From the NCBI GenBank assembly GCA_035711465.1, contig DASTCC010000246.1:1-13888 (forward strand): 13,888 nucleotides of DNA, in the 5' to 3' direction. Below the pieces are notes generated by a model, which did not search any database, was not told where the DNA came from, and saw only the letters and a program-made list of their open reading frames with translations. The stretch comes from DASTCC01 sp035711465. GTDB taxonomy: Bacteria; Acidobacteriota; Vicinamibacteria; Vicinamibacterales; SCN-69-37. A program made the position numbers and the translations under genes. Shown here piece by piece: positions 7,761 through 13,840 of the stretch. Numbering within the stretch: position 1 is the stretch's first letter; each line of letters starts with the position of its first letter.

Positions 7761-8795
7761 CTATCTGGTGAAGATCGACTTGGGCATTTTGACGTGTACG
7801 CCCAGGTTCGGCAGATCGACGAGCTGCGTGACCGCGACGTGGCCGGCGATGCTGGTGAGCTGATACGCCTGCTGCGCCGTCAGGCCCTTCTCGGCGACGA
7901 GAAAATCGACCATCTCCTGAATCGCGCCCTTCGTCGCCGTCGCGAGATCCGGATCGGTCGCCATCGCGATGTAGTCGGTCGCGGTCTCGGCGCGCGGCCA
8001 CGTCAGCGTCATGTCGCGCCTGACCGTGAGCTGCAGCCGGCCGCGCAGCGACGTCTCGATCGCCGTCTGGCTCACCTCGCCGTCGCCCTGCGCCGCGTGG
8101 CCGTCGCCGACCTCGAACAACGCGCCGGTGACGAAGATCGGGATGTACAACGTCGAGCCGGCGACCAGCTCACGATTGTCGAGATTGCCGGCGTGCCGTC
8201 CCGGCGGATTGCTGCTGACGCGGCCGAGCTCGGGCGCCGGCGCGACCCCCATGCTCCCGAAGAACGGCTTCAGCGGGATCACGATCCCGGGCATGAACTC
8301 GGCCGTCATCGTCTCGCGGTTGAGCGGGATGATGACCGTACGCCGCTGGCCGCAGTTGACCGGCAGGTAGCCGCTGCAGCCGTTGTAGCCGTAGTCGATC
8401 GGCAAATCGATCGAGAGCACCTTGACCTCGAGCACGTCGCCCGGCTCGGCGCCTTCGACGTAAATCGGTCCGGTGAGAATGTGCCCGCCGGGGCCGCGCC
8501 GCGGATCGCCTGGGGGCATGCTTTCGGTGATCGCCTTCAACGACGCCTGGATTTTGTCCGCCGGCACGCCGGCCGCGGTCAGCCCGCGCGGACTGTTCGT
8601 CACCAGCGTGTCGACGTCGACGATGTCGCCGGATGCGACGCGGAGTACGGGCGGCGCTTCAGACCAGTAGTAACCGTAGGCGACGGTCTCTGGTGTGGCT
8701 TCGAGCCGGTGCGTGCGGGGGGCGTTCTGCGGTGCGGCCGTCAGGAGCACCGCCGACGCGGCGCATCCGGCCGCAAGAGCGGCGAGTCGGACCAT
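7761..8795 (-). CDS. secreted acetamidase/formamidase-family protein
   Basis: The 344-aa product starts with a Sec-type signal peptide: Arg3, then a hydrophobic run to about residue 20, with likely cleavage near LTAAPQ. Family motifs include GHILTGPIYVEGAEPGDVLE, then NPPGRHAGNLDNRELVAG, then FEVGDGHAAQGDGEV, the hallmark core of the FmdA/AmdA metal-dependent amidases. Characterised members hydrolyse formamide or acetamide to ammonia and the acid. The exported form suggests extracytoplasmic amide scavenging, but the substrate is not established. ATG 8795 is chosen because TAAAAT lies six bases upstream. A GTG at 8801 would sit directly against that hexamer. Cys11 in LAAGC is not a good lipobox, because the residue at -3 is Ala and the hydrophobic stretch continues past it. 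The gene is coupled to the patatin gene with a 4-base gap. Confidence 0.92.
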   Translation of the reverse strand: MVRLAALAAGCAASAVLLTAAPQNAPRTHRLEATPETVAYGYYWSEAPPVLRVASGDIVDVDTLVTNSPRGLTAAGVPADKIQASLKAITESMPPGDPRRGPGGHILTGPIYVEGAEPGDVLEVKVLSIDLPIDYGYNGCSGYLPVNCGQRRTVIIPLNRETMTAEFMPGIVIPLKPFFGSMGVAPAPELGRVSSNPPGRHAGNLDNRELVAGSTLYIPIFVTGALFEVGDGHAAQGDGEVSQTAIETSLRGRLQLTVRRDMTLTWPRAETATDYIAMATDPDLATATKGAIQEMVDFLVAEKGLTAQQAYQLTSIAGHVAVTQLVDLPNLGVHVKMPKSIFTR

Positions 8796-8801
8796 GCGCA
8801 C

Positions 8802-8807
8802 ATTTTA
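8802..8807 (-). promoter_or_regulatory. candidate -10 hexamer, leaderless start of the acetamidase gene
   Basis: On the minus strand this reads TAAAAT, five of six to TATAAT, and ends six bases before the ATG at 8795. No Shine-Dalgarno sequence is present. The heptamer repeat element begins 18 bases upstream and covers the place where a -35 would be. Confidence 0.45.
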
Positions 8808-8825
8808 TGGTCTGGGGAGCAGTTG

Positions 8826-8947
8826 TGCTGAGTGCTGGGTGCTGGGTGCTGGGTGCTGGGTACGGACTGCGGGCTGCTGGCCGCCGGGTGCTCGGTGCAA
8901 TCGCACTGAGCACCCAGCACCCAGCACCCAGCACCCAGCACTCAGCA
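8826..8947. repeat. heptamer tandem repeat element with perfect 36-bp inverted arms
   Basis: The left arm 8826-8861 is TGCTGAG followed by four TGCTGGG copies and a T. The right arm 8912-8947 is its exact reverse complement, 36 of 36. The 50-base centre keeps the 7-base phase (TACGGAC, TGCGGGC, TGCTGGC, CGCCGGG, TGCTCGG). An inner stem, GGGTGCTC at 8886-8893 with GAGCACCC at 8908-8915, extends with one G-T pair and GTGC/GCAC around a four-base loop. It would compete with the long stem for bases 8912-8915. The right edge is two bases from the TAG (8950) of the upstream minus-strand gene. No T-tract follows, so it is not a classical intrinsic terminator. Confidence 0.92.
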
Positions 8948-8949
8948 CC

Positions 8950-9588
8950 CTATCTCGTCGAATGATCCGTCGTGACGCTGCGCAGCGTGCCGTACGCGTC
9001 CTTCAGCAGGCTGCCGATGAGGCGCCAGTCCGGATTGCCGGCGTCGATGAGCAGCGCGGCGCGGGCCTGCAGCTGCGACGAACCAGAGACGGCCGCCGCC
9101 GACGTCTCGTAGCGCAGGCCGTCCCGTTCGGCGATCAGGCTCGAGATGTAGTCCTCGTTGCTCAGTTCCGGGCGGCGGCGCGCCATCCACGAGACGATCT
9201 CCGCGCGGGCGACGGCCTTGGGATCGAATGAGGCGTTGGTCCACTCCCGTTCGATTTGATAGACGCGCTCGAGATCCGGCAACAGCTGATCTTCGACGTG
9301 CGTGCGCGTGGTGCGGAACGCGACCATCGCGCGTGCGCGATGGAATCCGGCGTCCAGAGCCTTCGCCCACGTATAGCGATCCTGTTCGCGCAGCATCACC
9401 GCCATCGCGAAGTAGAGACGGACGTGCTGCTTGGCGTCGTTCGCCTCGAGCACGTCGCGCTCGAGCTCCGCGAGACGCGCCGGATCGAACGCGCGGAGTG
9501 TGCGATCGCCCTCCGGCACCGACACGAAGAGCATGTAACCGGTGACGCCCGCCGCGACGAGGGAGAAGATCTTTCCGCCGGTGGTCAT
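8950..9588 (-). CDS. 212-aa membrane-anchored protein of unknown function
   Basis: I do not recognise a family. From ATG 9588 the protein starts MTTGGK, then a single hydrophobic segment (about residues 7-24), then a soluble, mostly helical, charged region of about 185 residues (for example RLAELERDVLEANDAKQHVR and LLPDLERVYQIEREW). One N-terminal anchor with the bulk outside is the likely topology. The frame stays open far upstream, opposite the neighbouring plus-strand gene. I chose 9588 because the hydrophobic anchor begins just after it, though the ribosome site is weak. It is divergent from the pseudoprotease gene across 189 bases. The stop is followed within two bases by the 36-bp inverted-repeat element. 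Confidence 0.75.
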   Translation of the reverse strand: MTTGGKIFSLVAAGVTGYMLFVSVPEGDRTLRAFDPARLAELERDVLEANDAKQHVRLYFAMAVMLREQDRYTWAKALDAGFHRARAMVAFRTTRTHVEDQLLPDLERVYQIEREWTNASFDPKAVARAEIVSWMARRRPELSNEDYISSLIAERDGLRYETSAAAVSGSSQLQARAALLIDAGNPDWRLIGSLLKDAYGTLRSVTTDHSTR

Positions 9589-9777
9589 GCGGGCATCAAA
9601 GAGCAAGAGCGGTGCCAGGCCCGCCGGCGTTCTGTCTGGCGAAACGGGCCGGATTCCGGCGACGCGTTGAAAATACTGACAAATCCGAAATCGGCGATGG
9701 TCTTCTTGACCGGCCTGTGACCCTGTGCACAACATGCCCTCGGGACCGAGTACGCTGCAGGTCTCAACGAGGTGCTC
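9589..9777. other. 189-base divergent intergenic region
   Basis: The region lies between the minus-strand 212-aa gene and the plus-strand pseudoprotease gene, and should carry promoters for both. The only -35-like sequence I see for the plus strand is TTGACC at 9706-9711, with a poor -10 (CAACAT at 9730-9735). It has a local AT-richer patch at about 9667-9692. No repeats are visible. Confidence 0.35.
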
Positions 9778-10602
9778 ATGCGCGTGATGCCGACCGTCGC
9801 CGTGCTCGTGCTCGTCCTTGCACTTCCCGCCGCGGTCCGAGGCCAGACGCCGGATGAGCGCGCCGCCGCGCGCACCATCGTCGCCAAGCATGGGCCGGCG
9901 CTCGTGACCGTGCTCGCCACCGTCAAGATCCGGATGACGATGGCCGGCCGCGAGGCGCCGCCGAACGAAGAGAACATCCAGTCGAACGCCACGCTGATCG
10001 CCGCCGACGGACTGGCGGTGATGCCGCTCTCGGCGCTCGAGCCAGGCGCGATGATGTCGAGCCTGTTCGCGCGGATGGACAGCGGCGCCGGCGGCGTCGA
10101 CGTGAAATCGGAGCTGACCAACCTGCGCATGCGCATGGCTGACGGCAAGGAAGTTCCAGCCAGGGTCGCCCTGCGCGACACCGATCTCGACCTCGCGTTC
10201 CTGCATCCGGTCGAGCCGCTCGCCGCGCCGGCGGCATTCGTCGATGCGCCGTCCGCACGCGTGCAGCCGATGGATCTCCTGGTGGTGATCTCGCGGCTGG
10301 GCGAGATGGCCGGCTGGCAGGCATCGGGCACGTTCGTGCCGGTGATGGCGGTGCTCGACAAACCGCGCACGGCGTACTTCGCGGCGGCGAACGGCGTCGG
10401 CGGCGCTGCGTTCGACACCACCGGCAAGTTCGTCGGCATCACCGTGTTCTTCTCGAAGGGCAAATCGGGATCCGGCGGCGGTTCGATGTCGATGCTCACC
10501 GGCGGCATGAACGCGCTCGACTCGCTCGGCTTGATGCCGGTGGTGGTGCCGGCCGATGACATCCGCGAGGTCGCCAAGCAGGCCCAAAAGGGCGGCCACT
10601 AG
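9778..10602 (+). CDS. secreted trypsin-fold (HtrA-like) protein lacking catalytic residues, probable pseudoprotease
   Basis: The 274-aa protein has a clear Sec signal peptide (MRVMPTVAVLVLVLALPAAV, cleavage near RGQ). The mature part follows the order of HtrA protease-domain segments. NATLIAADGLAVMPLSAL matches the strand pair that normally ends in TNxHV, with Ser85 where the catalytic His should be. RDTDLDLAFLH keeps the Asp (Asp138). NGVGGAAFDTTGKFVGI replaces GNSGGPLVN, with Val207 in place of the nucleophile Ser. There is no PDZ domain; a Gly/Ser-rich stretch (229-236) precedes the C-terminus. So it is probably catalytically dead, with an envelope binding or regulatory role. GAGG five bases before the ATG at 9778 supports this start over GTG 9772. 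The related HtrA at 11855 is intact. Confidence 0.75.
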   Translation: MRVMPTVAVLVLVLALPAAVRGQTPDERAAARTIVAKHGPALVTVLATVKIRMTMAGREAPPNEENIQSNATLIAADGLAVMPLSALEPGAMMSSLFARMDSGAGGVDVKSELTNLRMRMADGKEVPARVALRDTDLDLAFLHPVEPLAAPAAFVDAPSARVQPMDLLVVISRLGEMAGWQASGTFVPVMAVLDKPRTAYFAAANGVGGAAFDTTGKFVGITVFFSKGKSGSGGGSMSMLTGGMNALDSLGLMPVVVPADDIREVAKQAQKGGH

Positions 10603-10646
10603 CGCGATTGCGTATCCGAAGCCTCCCCGGCGGCATCTCACCCAGC

Positions 10647-10651
10647 GGGAG
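10647..10651 (+). promoter_or_regulatory. Shine-Dalgarno site of msrB
   Basis: GGGAG lies six bases before the ATG at 10658. It selects this start over upstream in-frame codons that would extend back into the preceding gene. Confidence 0.6.
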
Positions 10652-10657
10652 TTGACG

Positions 10658-11068
10658 ATGAAATCCGAGACGAAATTCGAGGTCGAGCGCACCGACGCCG
10701 AATGGCAGACGACGCTCTCGCCCTCGCAGTACGACGTGCTGCGGCGTCATGGCACCGAGATGCGCGGCACGAGTCCGTTGAACAGGGAGAAGCGCGAAGG
10801 CACGTTCGCGTGCGCCGGCTGCGGACAGCCGCTGTTCTCGTCGGACAGCAAGTTCGACAGCGGCACCGGGTGGCCGAGCTTCTATGCGCCCCTCGACGCG
10901 GCGGTCGGGACGACGGTCGATCGCAGTCACTTCATGACCCGCACCGAGGTCCACTGCCAGCGCTGCGGCGGTCACCTCGGCCATGTCTTCGACGACGGAC
11001 CGGCGCCGACCGGCCTGCGCTACTGCATGAATGGCGTGGCGATGACCTTCACGCCGAAGGGAGAGTGA
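10658..11068 (+). CDS. msrB: peptide-methionine (R)-S-oxide reductase MsrB
   Basis: The enzyme reduces the R epimer of methionine sulfoxide in proteins, usually with thioredoxin as electron source. The 136-aa product is the single-domain size. Structural zinc ligands are Cys52 and Cys55 (CAGC) with Cys100 and Cys103 (CQRC). SGTGWPSF (68-75), GGHLGHVFDDGP (104-115) and RYCMNG with the catalytic Cys123 are all in place. In many homologues the last motif reads RYCxNS; here Gly replaces Ser. There is no signal peptide, so it is cytoplasmic. It is followed at five bases by msrA, an obvious operon. It starts 55 bases after the pseudoprotease gene and may be co-transcribed with it. Confidence 0.97.
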   Translation: MKSETKFEVERTDAEWQTTLSPSQYDVLRRHGTEMRGTSPLNREKREGTFACAGCGQPLFSSDSKFDSGTGWPSFYAPLDAAVGTTVDRSHFMTRTEVHCQRCGGHLGHVFDDGPAPTGLRYCMNGVAMTFTPKGE

Positions 11069-11073
11069 CCGCG

Positions 11074-11712
11074 ATGGCGTGGTACAGCTCGCACAGTTCC
11101 ACGATCCCGGCGCCCGAGGACGCGATTCCCGGCCGAGAGGCCGAGATGCTGGTTCCCGAGCGGCACGCCGTCAACGGCACGCCGCTCAAGGCGCCGTTCC
11201 CGGCCGGCTACGCGCAGGCGGTGTTCGGCATGGGTTGCTTCTGGGGCGCCGAACGGAAGTTCTGGCAGCACGCCGGCGTCTACACGACCGCGGTCGGCTA
11301 CGCTGGCGGCCATACGAAAAATCCGACGTACGAAGAAGTGTGCTCCGGCCGCACCGGCCACACCGAGGTCGTGCTCGTCGTGTTCGATCCGGAAAAGGTC
11401 AGCTACGGCGAACTGCTGAAGCGCTTCTGGGAGAACCACAATCCGACCCAGGGCATGCGACAGGGCAACGACGTCGGCACGCAGTACCGTTCGGCGATCT
11501 ACACGACTTCGCCGGAACAGCAGCGTGAAGCGGAAGCATCGCGGACGCGGTACGAGGCCGATCTGAAGGCGCACGGCTATCGTCCGATTACGACCGAAAT
11601 CCGCGACGCGCCGCCGTTCTACTACGCCGAGCCCTATCACCAGCAGTATCTGGCCAAGAATCCGAACGGCTACTGCGGGATCGGGGGGACGGGAGTGCGG
11701 TGCTCGGCGTGA
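11074..11712 (+). CDS. msrA: peptide-methionine (S)-S-oxide reductase MsrA
   Basis: The enzyme reduces the S epimer of methionine sulfoxide and so complements MsrB. The 212-aa protein equals the length of the E. coli enzyme. GMGCFWGAE holds the catalytic Cys55. VGYAGG, then YEEVCSGRTGHTEVV and FWENHNPTQGMRQGNDVGTQYRS are family blocks. The C-terminus NGYCGIGGTGVRC has Cys201 and Cys210, matching the two recycling cysteines of the E. coli type. ATG 11074 has GGGAGAG just upstream, spanning the msrB stop; a GTG at 11065 overlapping the msrB TGA is the alternative. There is no export signal, so it is cytoplasmic. Its stop is followed within five bases by the third repeat element. Confidence 0.97.
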   Translation: MAWYSSHSSTIPAPEDAIPGREAEMLVPERHAVNGTPLKAPFPAGYAQAVFGMGCFWGAERKFWQHAGVYTTAVGYAGGHTKNPTYEEVCSGRTGHTEVVLVVFDPEKVSYGELLKRFWENHNPTQGMRQGNDVGTQYRSAIYTTSPEQQREAEASRTRYEADLKAHGYRPITTEIRDAPPFYYAEPYHQQYLAKNPNGYCGIGGTGVRCSA

Positions 11713-11716
11713 TGAA

Positions 11717-11835
11717 TGCTGAGTGCCGGCTGCGGGCTTCGGGCTGCAGGCTGAAGGTTCTCAGGTGCGGCCAGCACCCCGCGCTCAGCACACCGCAGCC
11801 CGTAGCCCAGCACGCAGCACGCAGCACCCAGCACC
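11717..11835. repeat. diverged heptamer repeat element with inverted arms
   Basis: The left part from 11717 reads in sevens: TGCTGAG, TGCCGGC, TGCGGGC, TTCGGGC, TGCAGGC. The right part holds the opposite sense, ending CAGCACG, CAGCACG, CAGCACC, CAGCACC at 11808-11835. A 14-base segment at 11734-11747 pairs with 11795-11808 at 13 of 14 positions. TGCTGAG at 11717 also has a complement, CTCAGCA, at 11784-11790. It is the same kind of element as 8826-8947, including the TGCTGAG lead unit, but with many substitutions. It fills the space between the msrA stop (11712) and the -10-like box at 11842. Confidence 0.8.
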
Positions 11836-11841
11836 TTCTCT

Positions 11842-11847
11842 TAGAAT
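11842..11847 (+). promoter_or_regulatory. candidate -10 hexamer, leaderless start of the HtrA gene
   Basis: TAGAAT, five of six to TATAAT, ends seven bases before the GTG at 11855. There is no Shine-Dalgarno sequence. If this is the promoter, the ATG at 11846 overlaps the hexamer and cannot be the start codon. Confidence 0.45.
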
Positions 11848-11854
11848 GTGCGTC

Positions 11855-13840
11855 GTGAAGTCGCACATCCTCGTTGCTGTCCTGGCCCTTGGCGGAGTGT
11901 TGTCGGCGCAGGCCCCTGCCGATCGTGATGGGGTCGATCGGGCGATCGCGGCCGTCTATCCAAGTCTCGTCCGTATCTCGGTCGTCTCCTTGAACTGGAG
12001 CGGCGGCCGCGAGGTGCGGCGCGAGGCATCGGGCAGCGGCACCATCGTGTCGGCCGATGGCTACGTGGTGACCAATCACCACGTCGCCGGCCGCGTCGAT
12101 CGCATCACCTGCACGCTGCCCAACGACGAAGAGATTCCCGCCGAGCTCGTCGGCACCGATGCGCTGTCGGATATCGCGGTGCTGAAGCTCAAGCCACCGA
12201 AGCCGCGGACGTTTCCGGCGGCGAAGTGGGGCACGTCGGCGACGCTCAGGCGCGGACAGCCGGTGCTCGCGCTTGGCAGCCCGCTGGCGCTGTCGCAATC
12301 GGTGACCCGGGGCATCGTCAGCAACACCGACATGGTGATGCCGCAGCAGTTCGGCAACGCCCTCGGATCGCTCGACGGCGAGGACGTCGGCACGATCGTG
12401 AAATGGATTGGGCACGATGCGGCGATCTATCCGGGTAATTCCGGCGGGCCGCTCGTCAACCTGGCCGGCGAGATTGTCGGCGTCAACGAGATCAGCTTCG
12501 GACTGAGCGGCGCCATTCCTGCCGATCTCGCGAAGTATGTCTACGAGGCGATCCGCCGCGACGGCCGCGTGCGTCGCAGCTGGACCGGCATCGAGGTGCA
12601 GCCGCGCGTCGGCACGATGCCGGGGCCGGGCGTACTGATTTCGTGGGTCGCCGGCCGGTCGCCGGCCGCCGAATCAGGCCTCGCCGCGGGCGACCTGCTC
12701 GTGTCGATCAACGGCACGGCCGTCGACGCGCGATTCCCCGAGCAACTGCCGGCCGTCAACCAGTTGCTGTTCTCGCTGCCGATCGGTCAGCCCGCCAAGC
12801 TCGGGGTCACCCGCGGCGGCAAGGGGATCACGGCCGCCATCACACCGGGGGAACGGCCGGAGGCCGAGTCGATGCCGGCCGAGCTGCGGCTGTGGGGGCT
12901 CGTCGGCGCCAATCTGTCGGCATCCGAAGCCCGCGAGCTCGGGCGCGCGTCGAGCGACGGCGTCCGCGTGCTCAGTCTGCGTCCCGGCGGCCCGTCCGAA
13001 CAGGCCAAGCCGCCGCTCCTTCGCGAAGACGTCATCGTCGAGCTCAACGGCGAGCCCGTGCGGTCGCTCGCCGAGTTGAACACGCGAACGGAGGCGGCGC
13101 TCGCGGGCAAGCCGCGCGCGTCGGTGCTGGTCGGATTCGATCGCGGCCTCGAGCGGCGGCTGACCGTGGTCGACGTCGGCCTGCTCGCGTTCACCGAGGC
13201 CGGTGTCGAAGCGCGCAAGGCGTGGGTGCCGGTGTCGGTGCAGGTGCTGACGCCGACGCTCGCCGATCGGCTGCATCTGGGCGGCAAGACCGGCGTGCGC
13301 GTGACCCGCGTCCTCGATCCGGCGTCGCCGCTGAAGGTTGGCGACGTCATCCTGGCGATCGACGGCGAGCCGGTCCGCGCCACCGCGCCGAACGACGAAG
13401 ACGTCTTCGCCGCGGCGATCCGACGCTATCGCATCGGATCGACCGTCGCCCTCACCGTCCATCGCGCCGGCGCGGAGACGACCGTGCAGGTCCCGCTCGG
13501 CACCAGCCCGCGGCTCGCGCGCGAGATGAGCAAGTACGCCGACAAGGACTTCGAGTTCAGCGTCCGCGATCTCGCCGAGACCGACGCCGACGATCCGAAG
13601 CTCGGCCGTCTCGATCGCGGCGTCGTCGTCGAATCGGTGAGCGCGGGAGGCTGGGCGGCGCTGGCGCGGCTCGCGATCGACGACGTGATTCTGGAGGTCG
13701 ACGGCCGGACGGTCGCCGACGTCAGCGACTTTCAGGCACGCATGACCGACGTCGCTGCGAAGAAACCGGACGAGGTCGTCCTCTTCGTGCGGCGCGGCAT
13801 CCGCACGCTCTATCTCGAGGTGCGTCCGTCATGGCGATGA
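11855..13840 (+). CDS. HtrA-type secreted serine protease with about four PDZ modules
   Basis: From GTG 11855 the 661-aa product begins MKSHILVAVLALGGVLSAQA, a compact Sec signal peptide; ATG 11846 would add three residues. The trypsin-fold domain (about 30-235) has an intact triad: His76 in TNHHV, Asp106 in SDIAVL, Ser196 in GNSGGPL. PDZ-like modules follow at about 243-332 (SPAAESGLAAGDLLVSING), 345-440 (LLREDVIVELNGEPV), 458-548 (LKVGDVILAIDGEPV) and 565-657 (LAIDDVILEVDGRTV). DegP and its close relatives have one or two PDZ domains and about 450-500 residues, so this is a large variant. Family members degrade or chaperone misfolded envelope proteins. The position after msrBA and the pseudoprotease suggests envelope quality control, which is inferred. 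Its TGA overlaps the next start codon. Confidence 0.9.
   Translation: MKSHILVAVLALGGVLSAQAPADRDGVDRAIAAVYPSLVRISVVSLNWSGGREVRREASGSGTIVSADGYVVTNHHVAGRVDRITCTLPNDEEIPAELVGTDALSDIAVLKLKPPKPRTFPAAKWGTSATLRRGQPVLALGSPLALSQSVTRGIVSNTDMVMPQQFGNALGSLDGEDVGTIVKWIGHDAAIYPGNSGGPLVNLAGEIVGVNEISFGLSGAIPADLAKYVYEAIRRDGRVRRSWTGIEVQPRVGTMPGPGVLISWVAGRSPAAESGLAAGDLLVSINGTAVDARFPEQLPAVNQLLFSLPIGQPAKLGVTRGGKGITAAITPGERPEAESMPAELRLWGLVGANLSASEARELGRASSDGVRVLSLRPGGPSEQAKPPLLREDVIVELNGEPVRSLAELNTRTEAALAGKPRASVLVGFDRGLERRLTVVDVGLLAFTEAGVEARKAWVPVSVQVLTPTLADRLHLGGKTGVRVTRVLDPASPLKVGDVILAIDGEPVRATAPNDEDVFAAAIRRYRIGSTVALTVHRAGAETTVQVPLGTSPRLAREMSKYADKDFEFSVRDLAETDADDPKLGRLDRGVVVESVSAGGWAALARLAIDDVILEVDGRTVADVSDFQARMTDVAAKKPDEVVLFVRRGIRTLYLEVRPSWR

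Noticed and set aside
6673..8947. CRISPR array
   Set aside because: The repeats are 7 or 9 bp with no spacers between units and no cas genes nearby.
8826..8947. Classical Rho-independent terminator or transposon ends
   Set aside because: No T-tract follows the stem on either strand, and the 50-base centre encodes nothing. No flanking target duplication is evident.
8950..10692. A 580-codon minus-strand frame covering both the 212-aa gene and the complement of the pseudoprotease
   Set aside because: The part beyond 9588 lies antisense to a gene with a signal peptide and a ribosome site. Its residues are low-complexity Arg/His-rich, and the hydrophobic anchor starts only at 9588.
11723..11854. 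N-terminal extension of the HtrA protein through the heptamer repeats
   Set aside because: The extension would encode the repeat itself and bury the signal peptide. GTG 11855 gives a normal Sec signal and fits the -10-like hexamer.
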